Assembly: GCF_932274485.2 (NCBI RefSeq) | Contig: NC_065887.2 | Span: 10,760,001-10,824,000, forward strand | DNA: 64,000 bases | Source: Patella vulgata | Lineage: Eukaryota; Mollusca; Gastropoda; Patellidae | Reading direction: 5' to 3' | In this document: positions 11,308-26,100 of the stretch, one piece after another | How the letters are laid out: every line of letters starts with the position of its first letter | How positions within the stretch are numbered: position 1 is the stretch's first letter | Translations under genes and position numbers: made by a program | The notes under the pieces: generated by a model | The model's input: only the letters and a program-made list of their open reading frames with translations | The model's database searches: none | Told to the model about the DNA's origin: nothing

Positions 11308-14300
11308 GTAATGCCACAAAATATTATCATTATTTTAAAAACCGAATTAGCCGGGAGGAAGCAGAAACGTAGGACTTTTTAAATCCATTTTATTTCAACA
11401 TACGATGTAGATGTTTGTATTTATCTCGCGGATTTTACACGTGGAAGATAAATAATATAATAAACGTTCTGGTGAATATGATTTCTCCGTCACAGCAGCT
11501 AAAATGTGGAATGATCTTCCAAAAACTCTTCGAGAGTCCTTTTCCATCCAGAGATTTGTTGTGAATGCACTCAGAAACACATATGTGTAATGAAGCGCTA
11601 TATAAATCGAACAATAATAATAATAATAATAATAATAATATAGCGCCATATAAATCCTTATAATTATACAAATATAAGTTAAAAAGACTCGAAAATCGTC
11701 GAATTGGGGAATGTCGGCCAACCAGCCTCGTGTCTGTTATTAAGTGGACCTTATTGTAGACAGCATAGGTTTCGTATTGGTTATCAACAGCAATAATAGG
11801 ATAGTTGTAGAACAGATCAACTGTTTAAAAAAGGCGAATACTTAACACCAAGTCGTAAAAATGTTATATTATTTATCTATTTATCTTAAAACGAGTGATA
11901 TCTTATCTATTTAGCTAAAGGCCTTACAGCCAACTACAAAGGCCAAAATTCACATAAAAGAAAAAAAACAATAGTTGGGCCAAGAGTTCTAAAAGTTCTT
12001 CAAAGTTATTAAAATTTATCGCTCAGTCGGTGACCTGTGAAGGATATTAAATATTTTCACAGAGTTTGATTTAATACTCGATCGTATCATAAATTCTGAT
12101 CCCGTTTTAATATAATCATTTTGTTTTGATGTCAGACTTGCGGTTTTACGTTCTTTCGTTTGTGTGGATTAATTGCTTGTTTCACCAAGGGTCATATCGC
12201 AGAAGCGGTCTTACTCCAGATAGTCGCACTATTATAAGACGAACTCTCCTTAGTTTGATTCTTAAAGCCGTTGATAGCCATTTTCTTTTTTCGGACAATA
12301 TTTATTTTCACTGTTAAATCCTTGGTAAGATGTACTCAAATCAGTTATGGAAACAATACCAATACGACTTCGGTTCCATCGGATTACAAAGAGGCCCATC
12401 AAAAGATTTTAGCTAAAATTATAGGTGGCGCTGGCTTGTTTCAGCCATATCTCGTCTGCGCAGGATGTCGGTATGTTTAATTTATTTTAATTCATCAGAT
12501 TTCTGTAAATACTAGCCCCCAACACCCACCCCACCCCTTCCACACACACACACACACTTACACCGAACCCCGTTTTTTTAATCCGTATTGCTCACAGATT
12601 TTACTTTCCACCTTTTGAATAAATGGCAACGTATCGTCGTTCGGATCGTATTGGCGTGCATGTAACGGAAAACTTGACAGTTGAAATTCGAAATAAAGTT
12701 AGGCCGTAGTGCTGTATGGTGTAGGTATATGTCGTAGCGCCGCTGTCCGACCAAATTTCCCTCGTAGCACACTGTATGGCGCATGTCCGTCTTCATTTAC
12801 CCTGTCTGTGCAAAAAGTAGAACATTAAACCCCATTTCATTTTATTGAATATTTAAAAGAATAAAGCCCCCCCCCCCCCACCCCCACCACCACCTAGTCT
12901 GTACTTTTAGTAGGATCGATTCTAGTGAACTATTCGTATTGGTCACACCAAGAAAACATATATATATATATATATCCTAGTCTGTGATTATTATAATCGG
13001 GTGTAGAATTATCCTCGGTTAGTCGAATGTCAGCCCAATGATATATGGTGACAGTTTAAACGTGTTTTAGTCTGATATCAATCGGTTCACTCAAATTAAC
13101 TGGATGTTATCATGTAATTAACTTATTGAATAGCCCGTGTAGCTTTTTACTTTAAGACTTGATCCGTCTCAAAATGTCATAGGATCTGCTATTTAACTAG
13201 CGATAGCAACAAAGAAAGTGACACCGTAGTCTATATTTAGTATAGAACGTTAATCTATACGTAAGTAAATTCTATACTTCAAAAGATGTTAAGTATATTC
13301 TTTGATCTTCTACCGCCGTCTATTAATTATATAGGCATAGCATAGGTCTATATATAAATGAAATGGGGGTTAACGTCCTACTTTCTGCACCGACTGGGCT
13401 AATGAAGACGGGCGAACGCTATGCAGTGTGCTTTGAGGTGAAATTTTGCCCGGATAGCATCACTAAGATCTACTCATTATTTCGAAATCCAACTGTCATG
13501 GGTTCTTTTACGTACACGCCAGTATGTATATATGTACTTCGTTTTTTTTATCCCATCCGAACGCCTATACACTGTTGTTGCCAGGCCCACTGGCCACCGT
13601 CCTGCACCACTGACATGGGGAAACCGCACTGGAATATCCCGAAAAACTTTCTTAGCCAACACTGGGATCGAACCCACGGATTCCCTGGGTAGTGGACCAC
13701 CCAGGATCCCCTGGTTAGTGAGCCACCACCTTACTCACTAGGCCACCGCGGATCCCCTAGTTAGTGAGCCACTGCCTTACTCAGTAGCCCACCCCGGATC
13801 CCCAGGTCTTTATATAAAGAGGTGTTCTATTAGTGTATTCGTAAATAATGAAATAGGGTTTTACGTCCCACGTTTCTGCACCAACCGGGATAATGAAGAC
13901 GTGCATGTACTACAAAAGAAATTTTGCCCTGACAGCGTTGTGACAGCCTTCTCTTATATCGATATCTAACTGCAAGGGGGTCTTGAACATTTTGCCAATG
14001 ATATGCTCGGGTCTTTTGATCCAGCCGAACGACTAAGCAGGTGCTTTTCCTTGGTGGCAAGAAATCAGTTTGGAAAATCTTGAGGAGCTTACTCGGCGAC
14101 TCTGGGATCGAACCCGGTACCTCCTGATTAGTGATCCATAACTCGCCCACTGAATTTTGACGACTGGTTACGATAGACTATCCTTAAATAAGTACGACAT
14201 TGGTCACGTAAAGAGATCAGTATCCACGTTGGTCATCTTGTGGAAGGGAACAGTACCATAGTAAAGATTCTACAATTAACTAAGAGTCCCGTGAGATAAT

Positions 14301-17300
14301 TGAGATAGCCAGTCGGGGCCGCGGGAGAATTTTTTTTTTGTGCGAGACAAATATTACCACCAAATATTAAATAAAAGACGCAATCTCTAACCGAGGTGAT
14401 TCAATTCACGAACATGACAATAACGGGCAATTAATTCGTTTTATTTCACTTTATTTTATTTCAAGAGTGTGAAACGTATCTTCAATGTATATTATTTACC
14501 CGCTCGTCTGGATGGGTAGATTTTTTTTTTATTGAAAACACGAAACCGCAATCCAATAACCCACCGATAGGTGGAGCTATTAGTCCATAGTAACCACAGC
14601 TTAACACCAAATTCCGGTATGCTTTGATGTGCATTGTCATCTTTCGTCGAGACCATGTTGCTAATTTGTTCTTTCTTTGTCCAACTAATAAAAAAAAAAT
14701 GGTGAACTCAGTTGTGAATAGCGAACATGGGAAGATTTGTTTAAGAAAGTAATTATCGCTGTTCTACGAGTTTTTATAACCCAGTTGGTTTTAATGGTGT
14801 ATGTTGAATTAGTGTCTGTCTTACAGACGGCATCCGGTCTTAAAGGGACCTTGTCTGCGATATCACCTCGATGGAAGCGGACGTAAAATACACACTTAAA
14901 GGGACGTAGAAATACAATTGTATAACGAAAGTTGTACGCATAACGTCCAACGAAAATTATTCGCAAGGAGCACTAAGCAAATTACGAAATTGTTTCCATA
15001 AAGTACTACGCAAATGGTTCTCGTACCAAACAGTTTGTATAGACTAGTAAGAAATATTTGCCAGAAAGTATCTTGAAAATTGTTTGCGAAAAGTACAATA
15101 ATAATTCCGTAGTACAATAAAAATTGTTCTCGTAAAGTACAAATTTATTTGCACAGAGTACTACGGAAATTGTTTGCAGAAAACACAGCGAATTGTTCGC
15201 GTAAATTACAACGCAAAGTTTTCGCATAAAACACAGCGAAAACGGTTTACGCCAAATGTAACGAAAATTGTTCGCATAAAGTACAACAAAATCATTCGCG
15301 AAACGTACAATGAATAATGTTCACGCAAAGTACAAAATTATTTACATAGAGTACAACGGAAATTGTTCGCAAAAATTACAACGAAAATTGTTCGCATCAA
15401 GTACAATAAGAGTTATTAGCCCAGTCTGATTAAAACACAGAGGCTGTTCCTTTTCGTTTCGTTTTTTATAGTTCAACATTTCGTTGTACTTGTCTTTACT
15501 ACATTAGTGGAGGCCATCGAAAGTATAAAAAAAACGAAACGAAATATCTTTATTTTAATCAAATGGTTGTTAGCGTAAAGTACAATAATAAACAAACACC
15601 GAACCAGGGATTCATAGTTTATATATAGTGAGACAACGCTTTACAATTTTTTTGAGGAAAACTATTGGAACTGAAGAAATATTCACAACAGTGTCAATGT
15701 ATCGTTTATAGACAATCAGAAATTTTGACTTCCATAGGAGATCAAATAACGTTTGTCCCCAAATCGAAATTATAGAAACCGTCCTCACAGACCTAGCTGT
15801 ACTTTTCGTTATCAAACAGAAGCTAACGTTATCAGACAAAACTCAATACTACCAAACAATGGTATCATACGAAACTCAACGTTATCAAACTAAACTCAAC
15901 GTTATCAAACTAAACTCAACGTTATCGACCAAAACTTAACGTTATGAATGAAACACAACGTTATGAATGAAACACATTACAAATGAAACACAACGTTACC
16001 AAACGAAATTCAACGTTACCAAAAGAAACAACGTTATCAAACTAAACTCAACGTTATCAAACTAAACTCAACGTTATGAATGAAACACATTATCAAATGA
16101 AACTCAACGTTTAATAATATGACTCGTAGAACAAATAAGTCCCATTTAATACTATAGGCTTACGAGCCAGGGGGCGTGTGTGTGTGTGTGTGTGTGTGGG
16201 GGGGGCATCTGCCCTCTAACTGTCGGGCAATCTGACTTTTCGGGAAGATGGGTAAAGTGAAAAAACTTTTAGTATATCATCTAGTCGGCAAAATAAAGTC
16301 CGAAATCTAATAAACCGCTAATTTTAATTGAATACCACGAATTTGTACTGAATTGACTATGGATTATAACATTTTTGTCTAGAGTTACTCTACTTGTGCG
16401 ACATTTTTCAGGCATCGATTATTATTATTGGATGGTTGGAATTCAGGTCGGCATAGAGTGGCATTTCGGTTGCAAAACCATTGTACAACGCATTTGCGGC
16501 GGTTAAATTTTGAAAAGTCATATGACATTTTCAAACCAACCTTAGACGGGTCGAATTATCGAAAACCAAAACGCTGGAATACTTAGTCAAATAAGTTGCC
16601 TAAACTTGAAAATCACAGTTTTGCAGATTCGTCTTAAATTAGTACACACGTCAATTTTTTTAAAACAACAGACAATGACCCTAAACTCGCTAATGCCTCT
16701 TTAATTTGTTATATTTTCGACTTGAAAATAGGTGGTGAACTTTAACCTTTGACCCCTCAGTTTATTGACTCATTTCATTTACTTACGTTGTCTAAGGTGC
16801 GTGTGTGTTGTGAGGAATTCCTTTTAAAATGTCTGCTCTGTGATTAGCTGTTAGTTTACGACTAGTTCAAGCCTGTTTTGTCTTCTAATTATCTTGTCGC
16901 GTTTCAATTAAGGGACAAACAAGTAAGAAATTCTCCCACTTGCTGTTTAATTATTGTTAATGCCTGGTCCCCGCCTATTTCTTATTTAACAAACATACAA
17001 CCTTCTAACCTTCATTCATAACATACAACAAATTAATTAAAATGAAACGGGGTTTAACGTCGTACTGTTCTGCGCCGACTGGGCTAATGGAGAGAGAGAG
17101 AGAGAAATGGGGTTTAACGTCCACTCGACACAAACTAGGTCATTTCGGGACTAACATATGGTTTAATTTTATTTCAATAATTCGCTTGCGCATAGGGGTC
17201 TTTAGCAGTGGGAGGAAACCGGAGGACCCGGAGAAAACCCACGAGGTTGGACAGGCGACCCTACTCCTTGTCACGTACAACCGGGGATTCGAAACCACGC

Positions 17301-17479
17301 CAGTCGACTCAATGACAGACTTTATGATACAGCGCGCACGCTAACCATTCAGCCATCCACCCCCCCTGGGCTAATGGAGACAAACATACCCATATAGTGT
17401 ACTATGAGGGAAAGAGGCACTACTTCCTACTCTTATTTCAAATTCAACAAAAGAGAGAAAGAGCGAGCCAGAGAGAGAG

Positions 17480-17518
<39 letters not shown>

Positions 17519-20500
17519 AACATATGGTTCAATATTATTTTAATAATTCGCTTGCGCGTAGAGTCTTTAGCAGTGGGAGGAAACCGGGAGACCCGAAGAA
17601 AACCCACGAGGTTTTACAGGCGACTCTACTCCGTGTCACGCACAACCAGGGAATCGAAACCACGCCAGTTGACTCAATGACAGACCTTATGATACAGCGC
17701 GCAATTGCTAACCATTCGCCCCCCCCCCCTCCTCGAATTCAAAAACATGATATATTTAGTTTTCTTAAATGAAATTAAATAAAATGGCCAATGGGGTTTA
17801 TCGTCCTACGAGATAAACTTTGGGCTACGGTCTATTCATATATCGATTTAAACTATCAAGGGATCTTTAACGTGCTTCCAGTGACATACACATTACATGT
17901 GTTTATATTCCCACCCGAACAACTAGATGTTTCTTCTTACCTGACCACCCGTCATGCACCACTGACAATAGGAAATTAGCTTCGAGGAACTTGTTCAGCC
18001 AACGCCCTGGACCTTCGGGTTAGGAATTCAGTGCCATTCAAACCGGGCCACTCTGGCTCCCTTGTTTTTTGAAACAGAAACTGGTTGCATGCACATGTTG
18101 TTCCTGGGGTGGCGTTCTTCAACCCCCTTCCCACCCCACACCCGAAAAAAACTAACAACCCTAAGGCTCAGCCAGTTCGAGTACGATCGAAATGAAATTT
18201 GAAATAGTTGTTCCTTAGCCAACTGCACATCGATTGTGAGTCTCCAAGGTTACTGCGATGATGTCATGTTCGGGTCCCGGTTCATATGATGTGCTTGTTC
18301 TATATGCATATTCATATAAAACTCTTGAAGAGGGATTTTACATCAGCCACTAAAAAACATATTTCTGATGTGTTTTCTTATCGTACAATTTTTTTAAAAT
18401 TATGAACTTCGCCAGAATACCAGTAAGAAAAGGTCTGGGGACAATTCATGATAAAATAACCCAAACTGAAACATACGGTGATTTTTCATCGCTTTGAAGT
18501 TAATTTCTTCAACTCAAATAGATAATTGAATTTCAGAAATAGAACTGATTGTGATGGTAGCCTGTTTCTTTCAGAGCAGCCGTAACTAAAGACATGCATC
18601 TAATATGATCAGACAGTTAGCCGACAAGATGTGTGCGGTCGATAAAAACACCCCAATGCGGCGAAATTAAGCCGCAAACCTTTCAAGTTAACTAATGTAT
18701 GGAACGTGACGATTATAAGAGTCGATATGTATAGGAGGTGGGGGTGGTAAAAGAAGGAGGTACGACAACCCGGACTAAATCCCTCCACCCATGATTCTCA
18801 CTAACTTGTTTCCATGACTTCACACGGCCATGTTAAATACAATGAATGATCCTCCATATTAAATAATGGGCGAGTTCTCTTGTTGGTCATGTATGCGATC
18901 AGTCCAGGTAAGTCTATTAAGACGGATTAACCAAGGATCAAATGATAGTCCGACAGAAAGTTGTCTCGTATGTATTTGTACATATTTATACGTAGTTAAT
19001 GGTAGCAGTAATATATTATTAAACATGCATTATGCAAGATCTAAATCTGCCTATTTTTGGTTTTTCCTTAGGCCTTAAATGTTATCTAAATTATAAATTA
19101 GACATTAATTAACTTATCCAGACTATAATCAACTCTCGATGCCAGCGATATTTAGTGGATTTGAATACATTTTGTGATGGATAACAGTTATTGTAAAAAA
19201 AACACAGCAAAGTTAGTAATGATGTTTGAGCCTAGCCTAAATATCTCGGTTCAGAGTAAAATAATTTGTCTGAAATTTTCGGCATATTCTTTTTGCATTA
19301 TCTGATAATTAAGTATTATTCAATTCAATCGATTCTAATTTAAATTTTCAAAACTGAAAGCTTTTGAGTAAATCAATCAAATATTTCTTTGTTTTAAATT
19401 ATTTTATTTTCCCCGAGAAATAGGAAGCAAATTTTAATAGGTTTTCCCGAAGAACAAAATTTTTAATTGGCGTGGCCTAAACTTAAAGCCACTCATCGAT
19501 TTGCATTTTCGGGCAATATCTTATTTTTCCTTACTTAATCCACGCTAAAATGTAATTGATTATTCAACATTTGATTAAGAAAACAAAACTAAGCTATGAA
19601 CGGGAGATAATCTCCCTTGACTTGGATTCAATCGTATTAAAAAGAGACCCATTGCATTAAAATATTTTACCCATCACGTAAAGGTGGCGCTTAATATCGT
19701 CTGCAGAGGATGCTAAAAGTTTTGAAATTTTCAATTCCTTATATCATGGTAATATACTGAACGCGGAATTGAACCATTGGTGGACTGATAGTATTTTTAA
19801 AGATTAAACTTTAACAAATTCTAATTTGAAAAAGATTCGAAATCACTGAAATGACGACCAAAGGCTTTAATTTCCTTAACCAACCTTCAATCTGATTAAA
19901 ATACATATCATATTTCGTTTCGTTTTTTATAGTTCACAATTTCGTTTTACTTGTCTTCACCACAGATCATATTTCGTTTCGTTTTTTATAGTTCAAATTT
20001 TCGTTTTTCTTGTCTTCACTACCCTAGGATCTGGAAGAGTTGTTATATAAGTTACGTTCTGGTTAATGTGAGTGATTAGCCAATGAAGCGGTCTGTTACA
20101 GCGAGTTCTTGGCGTACTGTGCATGGAACTGTGGGTAAACCACTAGAAACATCAACGTTGGTTGATTAATTAATGTCTGACGTCATCGGATCAAAAACCG
20201 CTTGTATGACCTCTGACGCGACCTCCCATTACAACTGGCCAGATCTTCATGTAGTCTAGGCCATCGAAAGCATACAAAACGAAACGAAATATAGATCTGT
20301 ATTTTAATGCGTAGAAATCAGATTTTCCAATTTTGTTGTGCTATCGCTCTGCTTATCATGAAGTGTCGTATTTGTGGAAGAGTAATTTATTATTAACCAC
20401 TAATTGTAAAACAATTTTCCTTTATTTCAGATTTGACTCCGATAGATCTAATCAAAGAAGCAGTTCCAACAATACAAGATTTACCAGATGGCGTTAGTGT

Positions 20501-21188
20501 CACGTATGACCCAGAAAGTCACGTGCATGCATTCGGATTTTCAAACGAGGCACACGAGCTGCACTTTCCCTCTAAAAATATATTCAAGCGATGTAACATA
20601 TTTCCTGAGGAATTTTCCTTTTTCTTTGTTTACCAGTACAAAGTGAAACCTGCCCGACGCGAATGCTTGCTTTCTCTAGTGGATGAAGAGACTAATTCTG
20701 ACGTCATTTCTGTGTCATTTTCAAAAACAAGAATTTTATTTAGATATCAAAATCAGACAATTAAATTTAAATCTTCCATTATCGATGACTCTTATTGGCA
20801 TACGATTGGTTTCAGTGTGTCGGGCAAAAATGTTGCCATGACAATCGACTGCCGAATGGAGAAATCGAAAAAATTAAGAAGGCAATTCCCGGCTCTTCTG
20901 TCTGTGAATAATAGAATATTCAGTATTGCAAGATGTCATTCCAAACATACCATGTTCCAGGTAATTTTAATTTAACCTATTTATTCTTACCACGGTCCGT
21001 GACAAGGAGTAGGGTCGCCTGTCCAACCCAACCTCGTGGGTTTTCTCCGGGTCCTCCGGTTTCCTCCCACTGCTAAAGACCCCTACGCGCAAGCGAATTA
21101 TTGAAATAAAATTTAAAAAAAACATATGTTAGTCCCGAAATGACCTAGTTTGTGTCGAGTGGACGTGAAACCCCATTTCTCTCTCTCC

Positions 21189-21219
<31 letters not shown>

Positions 21220-24200
21220 TCTCTTACCACGGTCGTCCTAGTCCGTATAAATCACTAACATTGCCATGTCAACTTCCTCCAAAAGAAGTGTTAACCGGGT
21301 ACCCCATAGTAGAGTCTATGAATTGCTTCAGACTTTGAAATATTTGTATGATAAAACATTCTTAAAAGGCGTCGTCATGGGCAACGCTGTTGGTAATCTG
21401 GGAACTTGAAAGTAGTTCCAATGGCGGACTTCGTCATACAGCCGAGGCTAGATGTAGGGTACTGGAATCTGCTGAGGTTTACCGAGTGGCCTCATGCTTT
21501 CAAATGGTAGGCCGTCTTTGTATAACAAGTACGATCGTTCTCTAATTCACCAAATCGATGCAGAACTGTTCAAAAAAGAAGCATGCCACTTTTCATGTCG
21601 ATCGGACTTGAATTGACGGAGCCTTGGGCTTTTTAGAAGAGCGTCACCCCAAGAACAACAAGATAAGTAGCAGTTAGTTACAAGTTCCGGGTCCAAAAGT
21701 ACAATTTTCTTGGCAACTACTCTATTGCTCTGTGTCAACGAGGTAAACGAGTTGACTCCTGTGTCAATTAAAAAGATTTTCTTTTGTTTTGTAGGGTTTG
21801 CTGAAAGATGTTATTTTTGTCCCAGGAGCAGATGCCGCAGTTCGTGCATGTCCTCCCCGTCCGCCATCTTATAATGAAATGGACAACAGGATACCTATGG
21901 TACCAGGTACAAATAAACATTAAAACATAAAATACAAATACCACAAGAATTTGTCATTTCGATACAACATTAAGAATACGTTATTTCGTTACAACATTAA
22001 GAAAAAGCTATTTCGATACAACAGTAAGAATTCGTTATTTCGATACAACAGTAAGAATTCATTATTTCGATACAACAGTAAGAATTCATTATTTCGATAC
22101 AACAGTAAGAATTCGTAATTTCACGACAACAGTAAGAATATGCTATTTCGCTACAACAGCAAGAAAAGGCTATTTCGCAACAACAGCAAGAATTCGTTAT
22201 ACAGTAAGAATAGGCTATTTCGATACACCAGTAAGAATTCGTTATTTGGCTACAGCAGCAAGAATTCATTATTTCGATACGATAGTAAGAATTCATTATT
22301 TCGACACAACAGTAAGAATTCGTAATTTCAAGACAACAGTAAGAATAGGCTATTTTGCCACAACAGCAAGAATAGGCTATTTCGCTACAACAGCAAGAAT
22401 TCGTTATACAGTAAGAATAAGCTCTTTCGACACAACAGTAGGAATTCGTTATTTCGCTACAGCAGTAAGAATTCATTATTTCGATACAACAGTAAGAATG
22501 CATTATTACTAATACATGTACATACAACAGTAAAAATTTGTAATTTCAAGACAACAGTAAGAATAGGCTATTTCGCTACAACAGCAAGAATAGGCTATTT
22601 CGCTACAACAGCAAGAATAGGCTATTTCGCTACAACAGCAAGAATTCGTTGTTGCGCTACAGCAGCAACAATTCATTATTTCGATACAACAGTAAGAATT
22701 CATTATTTCGACACAACAGTAAGAATTCATTATTTCGACACAACAGTAAGAATTCGTTATTTCAATACAAAAATAAGAATAAACTATTTATCTGCAACAT
22801 TAAGAATTTGTTAATTTTTTACATCAGTAAAAATAGGTTATTTTGCAACATCATTAGGAAACAAGCTAAAACTTATTTCTTTATGCAGGAATTTTCTTTT
22901 ACTTTTAGAAAGTCCGATGACGTCATATTGGCCACGTGGTAGTGTATGTACATGGCTGGATGTTGGTAATTTGGCCTTTGATGTTTATACTCAGAAAATT
23001 AAAGTTTGTGTGAATGGAATATGGCAAGAAGTTACTGTAGAAACTGGTATGTTATCTTGCTGTCATAACAACCAACCTAATTGGGATCTTATAATTCGTA
23101 CTACACATACAACGAAGGACACGGACACACTGCTTCGTTAAAGTGGCACAGACGCTGAAGTAAGAATAATTTGGAAGTCATGTTCTATTTCGAAATCCAT
23201 GCGCCAAATTTATGTCACCGAAGCATTACTTACTGTAACCATTGTTCTGCAGGCGCGGATCCGGGGGTGGGGGTGGCGGTGGCGAACAATTATTTTGTAC
23301 CGCCATATATTCTCGTGGGAAAGGAATTAACAGTCAGTTTAGGTTGGAAATCGTAATTTACTCTGAAACGAGTCGGTTGGTTACTTGGTTGATTGCCAGT
23401 AAGTCCGCCCCTGGTTAGCGCATGCGCGTTGTATCATAAGGTCTGTCATTGAGTCAACTGGCGTGGTTTCGATTCCCCGGTTGTACGTGGCAAGGAGTGG
23501 GTTTTTCCCGGGTCATCCGGTTTCCCGCAACTGTTCAGGACCTCTATGCGCGCAAGCGAATTATTGAAATAAAAGTGAACTATTTGTTAGTCCCTCAATG
23601 AACTGTTTTTTTTTTGCTCTCGCTATTTACAGAGAAATATCGTTTAGACTATGTATTAGAATATCAAACATTGACCACACCCAGTGCTTCTATTGACGTC
23701 ACAGTATTTCATCTACCAGGGGAAGGCATGTTTGCAGCATTTGCTAATAATGGCGGCGGTGACGACTCCTCGGGACATTCTGTTATATTTAAATGGATCG
23801 ATGGAAGATTTGAATTTTACCAGAAACTATCCACAGAGTCAGCACAATCCTGTGAATTTTTTCAAATAAAAAATCAGGTAAAGGGTGTTTTCGATTGATA
23901 TTTTAGCTCTGTAGCGTAGTTGGAGTGGGGCGAGGGGGTGGTACTATCATGATCCACCTTGTAGACTCCCCTGGTCCACCTTTTTGGGTAAGGGCATGGC
24001 TAAATCTATTTGTTAAGGCCAGCGCAATTTTTGTCAAGGTCGCTGAGATGTAAATAAGGTTAGGGCACGTGATTGTAGGTTAAGGTTAGGGTAAGCATTG
24101 GGGCTAGGTCCAGGGTTAGGGTTGGGATTAGCGCTAGCCCTGTTTAAATCTCGTGATCTATGACGAAATTTGAGCTGGCCTTATCATTTAGCACTAACCG

Positions 24201-26061
24201 AAGGGGCATTTATGGTCTACTGCAGTGCAAAATAAAGGCGTTTTTCAATACATGTATAAAATGCCTGGCACGATCTTATTTTTCCATGTAAATACTGTTT
24301 AAATATTAGATTTGTTTGATGGGTATTGTGTTGCGTTTTCGCGATTGGTCAAGGAGGGCGGGGGTGAGATCGGGCGGCAAACTTTCATAACGCAGACAAA
24401 TGCCGGTGGGAGCCGTGGTGGCTCAGTGGGTAAGGCGTTGACTTACTAACCTGGAAGTCCCTGGGTCGATCCCCGTGTTGGTCGAGAAAGTCTTCCATTG
24501 TGATTCCCTCTTGTCAGTGATACAGGAAGGTGGATCTGACCCTGGTTGTGTGTACACTTTGGTGTGCACGTAAAATAACCCTTGAAAGTTGCTGTCTATG
24601 CAAAATTTTCCTCATAGCACACCCTATGGCGTCTTCATTAGCTCAGTTGGAGCAGAAAAGTGTGTGTGTGTGAAATAGCTTTATTTAACGTCCGCTTCCA
24701 CTGAGGTGATATCGCAGACAAGGAGAAAAATGGGACGTTAAACCTCATTTTATCCATTCCAATATTTGTATTGCCGATAGACGCGAGTACATTTAAAGGG
24801 AGATAATCGTGAATTGCCACCAGGAGGCAGACCACCATTAATTTCCCCATTGACTTCAATGTTAATTCTGGCCTCTTTGCCCACCTCCAACTTTTCCCCA
24901 AATTTTCGTTGGGCTGAATGCTTTTCACTACAGACAGAGGAACAAATGGTCATGTCTTTGCACTAAAATTTGTATGAGGTTGACCACCAAAATTTTGAAA
25001 TACACAAACTTGAAGAAGCATACTAAAAACATGTAACTAGTTGCTGTACATATCACCGAAGTCAACCTGATAACCCCGTTAACCTTCCGCCTCAAAATCA
25101 TGAATATTTACCAAAACCTGGCAGAAAATGTGAATTCAAGCCCTCTTCGTCCATTCTAGACCAAAAAATCAACAAAAATGGGGATGCAAAAGGGGAGAAA
25201 AGAGACAGAGAGATAATTGCTATAAATAGACCAACTACAATTTGTACCGAGATGGTGAAATTTAATGGTGGTCTGCTTTCACCAGGGGAAACACGTGGGG
25301 CTCAACATTTCCATGGTAAATCCCATATAAGCTTTGGAACAAGACATGAGAGCGTCCTGGTCAGGGGCGTGGTAATCCATGATTTTACACGAGGAACAAG
25401 ATCCCGTCTGGTCCCCCCCCCAACCCCCCCCCCCCCCAAAAAAAAACCCAACAACAATATTTATATGTGTGTGCGGTAATATTGGGAGTAATATTGGGTT
25501 GTGTTGGATATTGCTAGAGTCGATTTGTAGCATATCTGACCCACGGTATATGTTTGCACTGGTTAAGTGATTATAATGTTAAAAACCGCATTGAAACCGC
25601 GTGATTCCTTGCCATTTGCGAGGGGCGCAAAAGCTCTCACTTAGTCCCTGGTCCCAGTTAACGAAAATTGTTGGAGCCGGTCAAGAAAACGACAATTAAT
25701 ACTAAAGTCAATTGGGAAATACCCTGTGACCGCTTCCCTGTAAATATTATACATGAACATAATTAAATTACTGTTATATCTGCCTTCAGATAAGAACCCC
25801 TAGAACTGGGGAGTTTATTCAGAATTTATCTAATTTCAGTTTTTCCTTGCAGTGGCCAACTACGGTAACTCCACATCCAAACAGAATAATTCGACAATAT
25901 TCCGCTGGCATAGGAGGAGAAAGAAATTCAAACCTTACCAGGAAATTCTAACATGGACGGCTCGAGATTTTGAATATTTTGAAATAGACGGAGATCATTA
26001 TTTAGCTGTGGCTAATCATGCTGAAGGTACAATCTCTTTTAATTACCAATCTTATCTGTGA

Positions 26062-26100
<39 letters not shown>

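Noticed and set aside
12271-12480. Possible extra exon in TSPEAR-like intron 1
   Set aside because: Exons 1 and 2 already join in phase to give the expected family length, and the frame has no TSPN-like content.
21997-22527. A 176-codon open frame on the minus strand
   Set aside because: It is the translation of the 27-bp satellite (period nine codons) inside a TSPEAR-like intron, with no non-repeat part.
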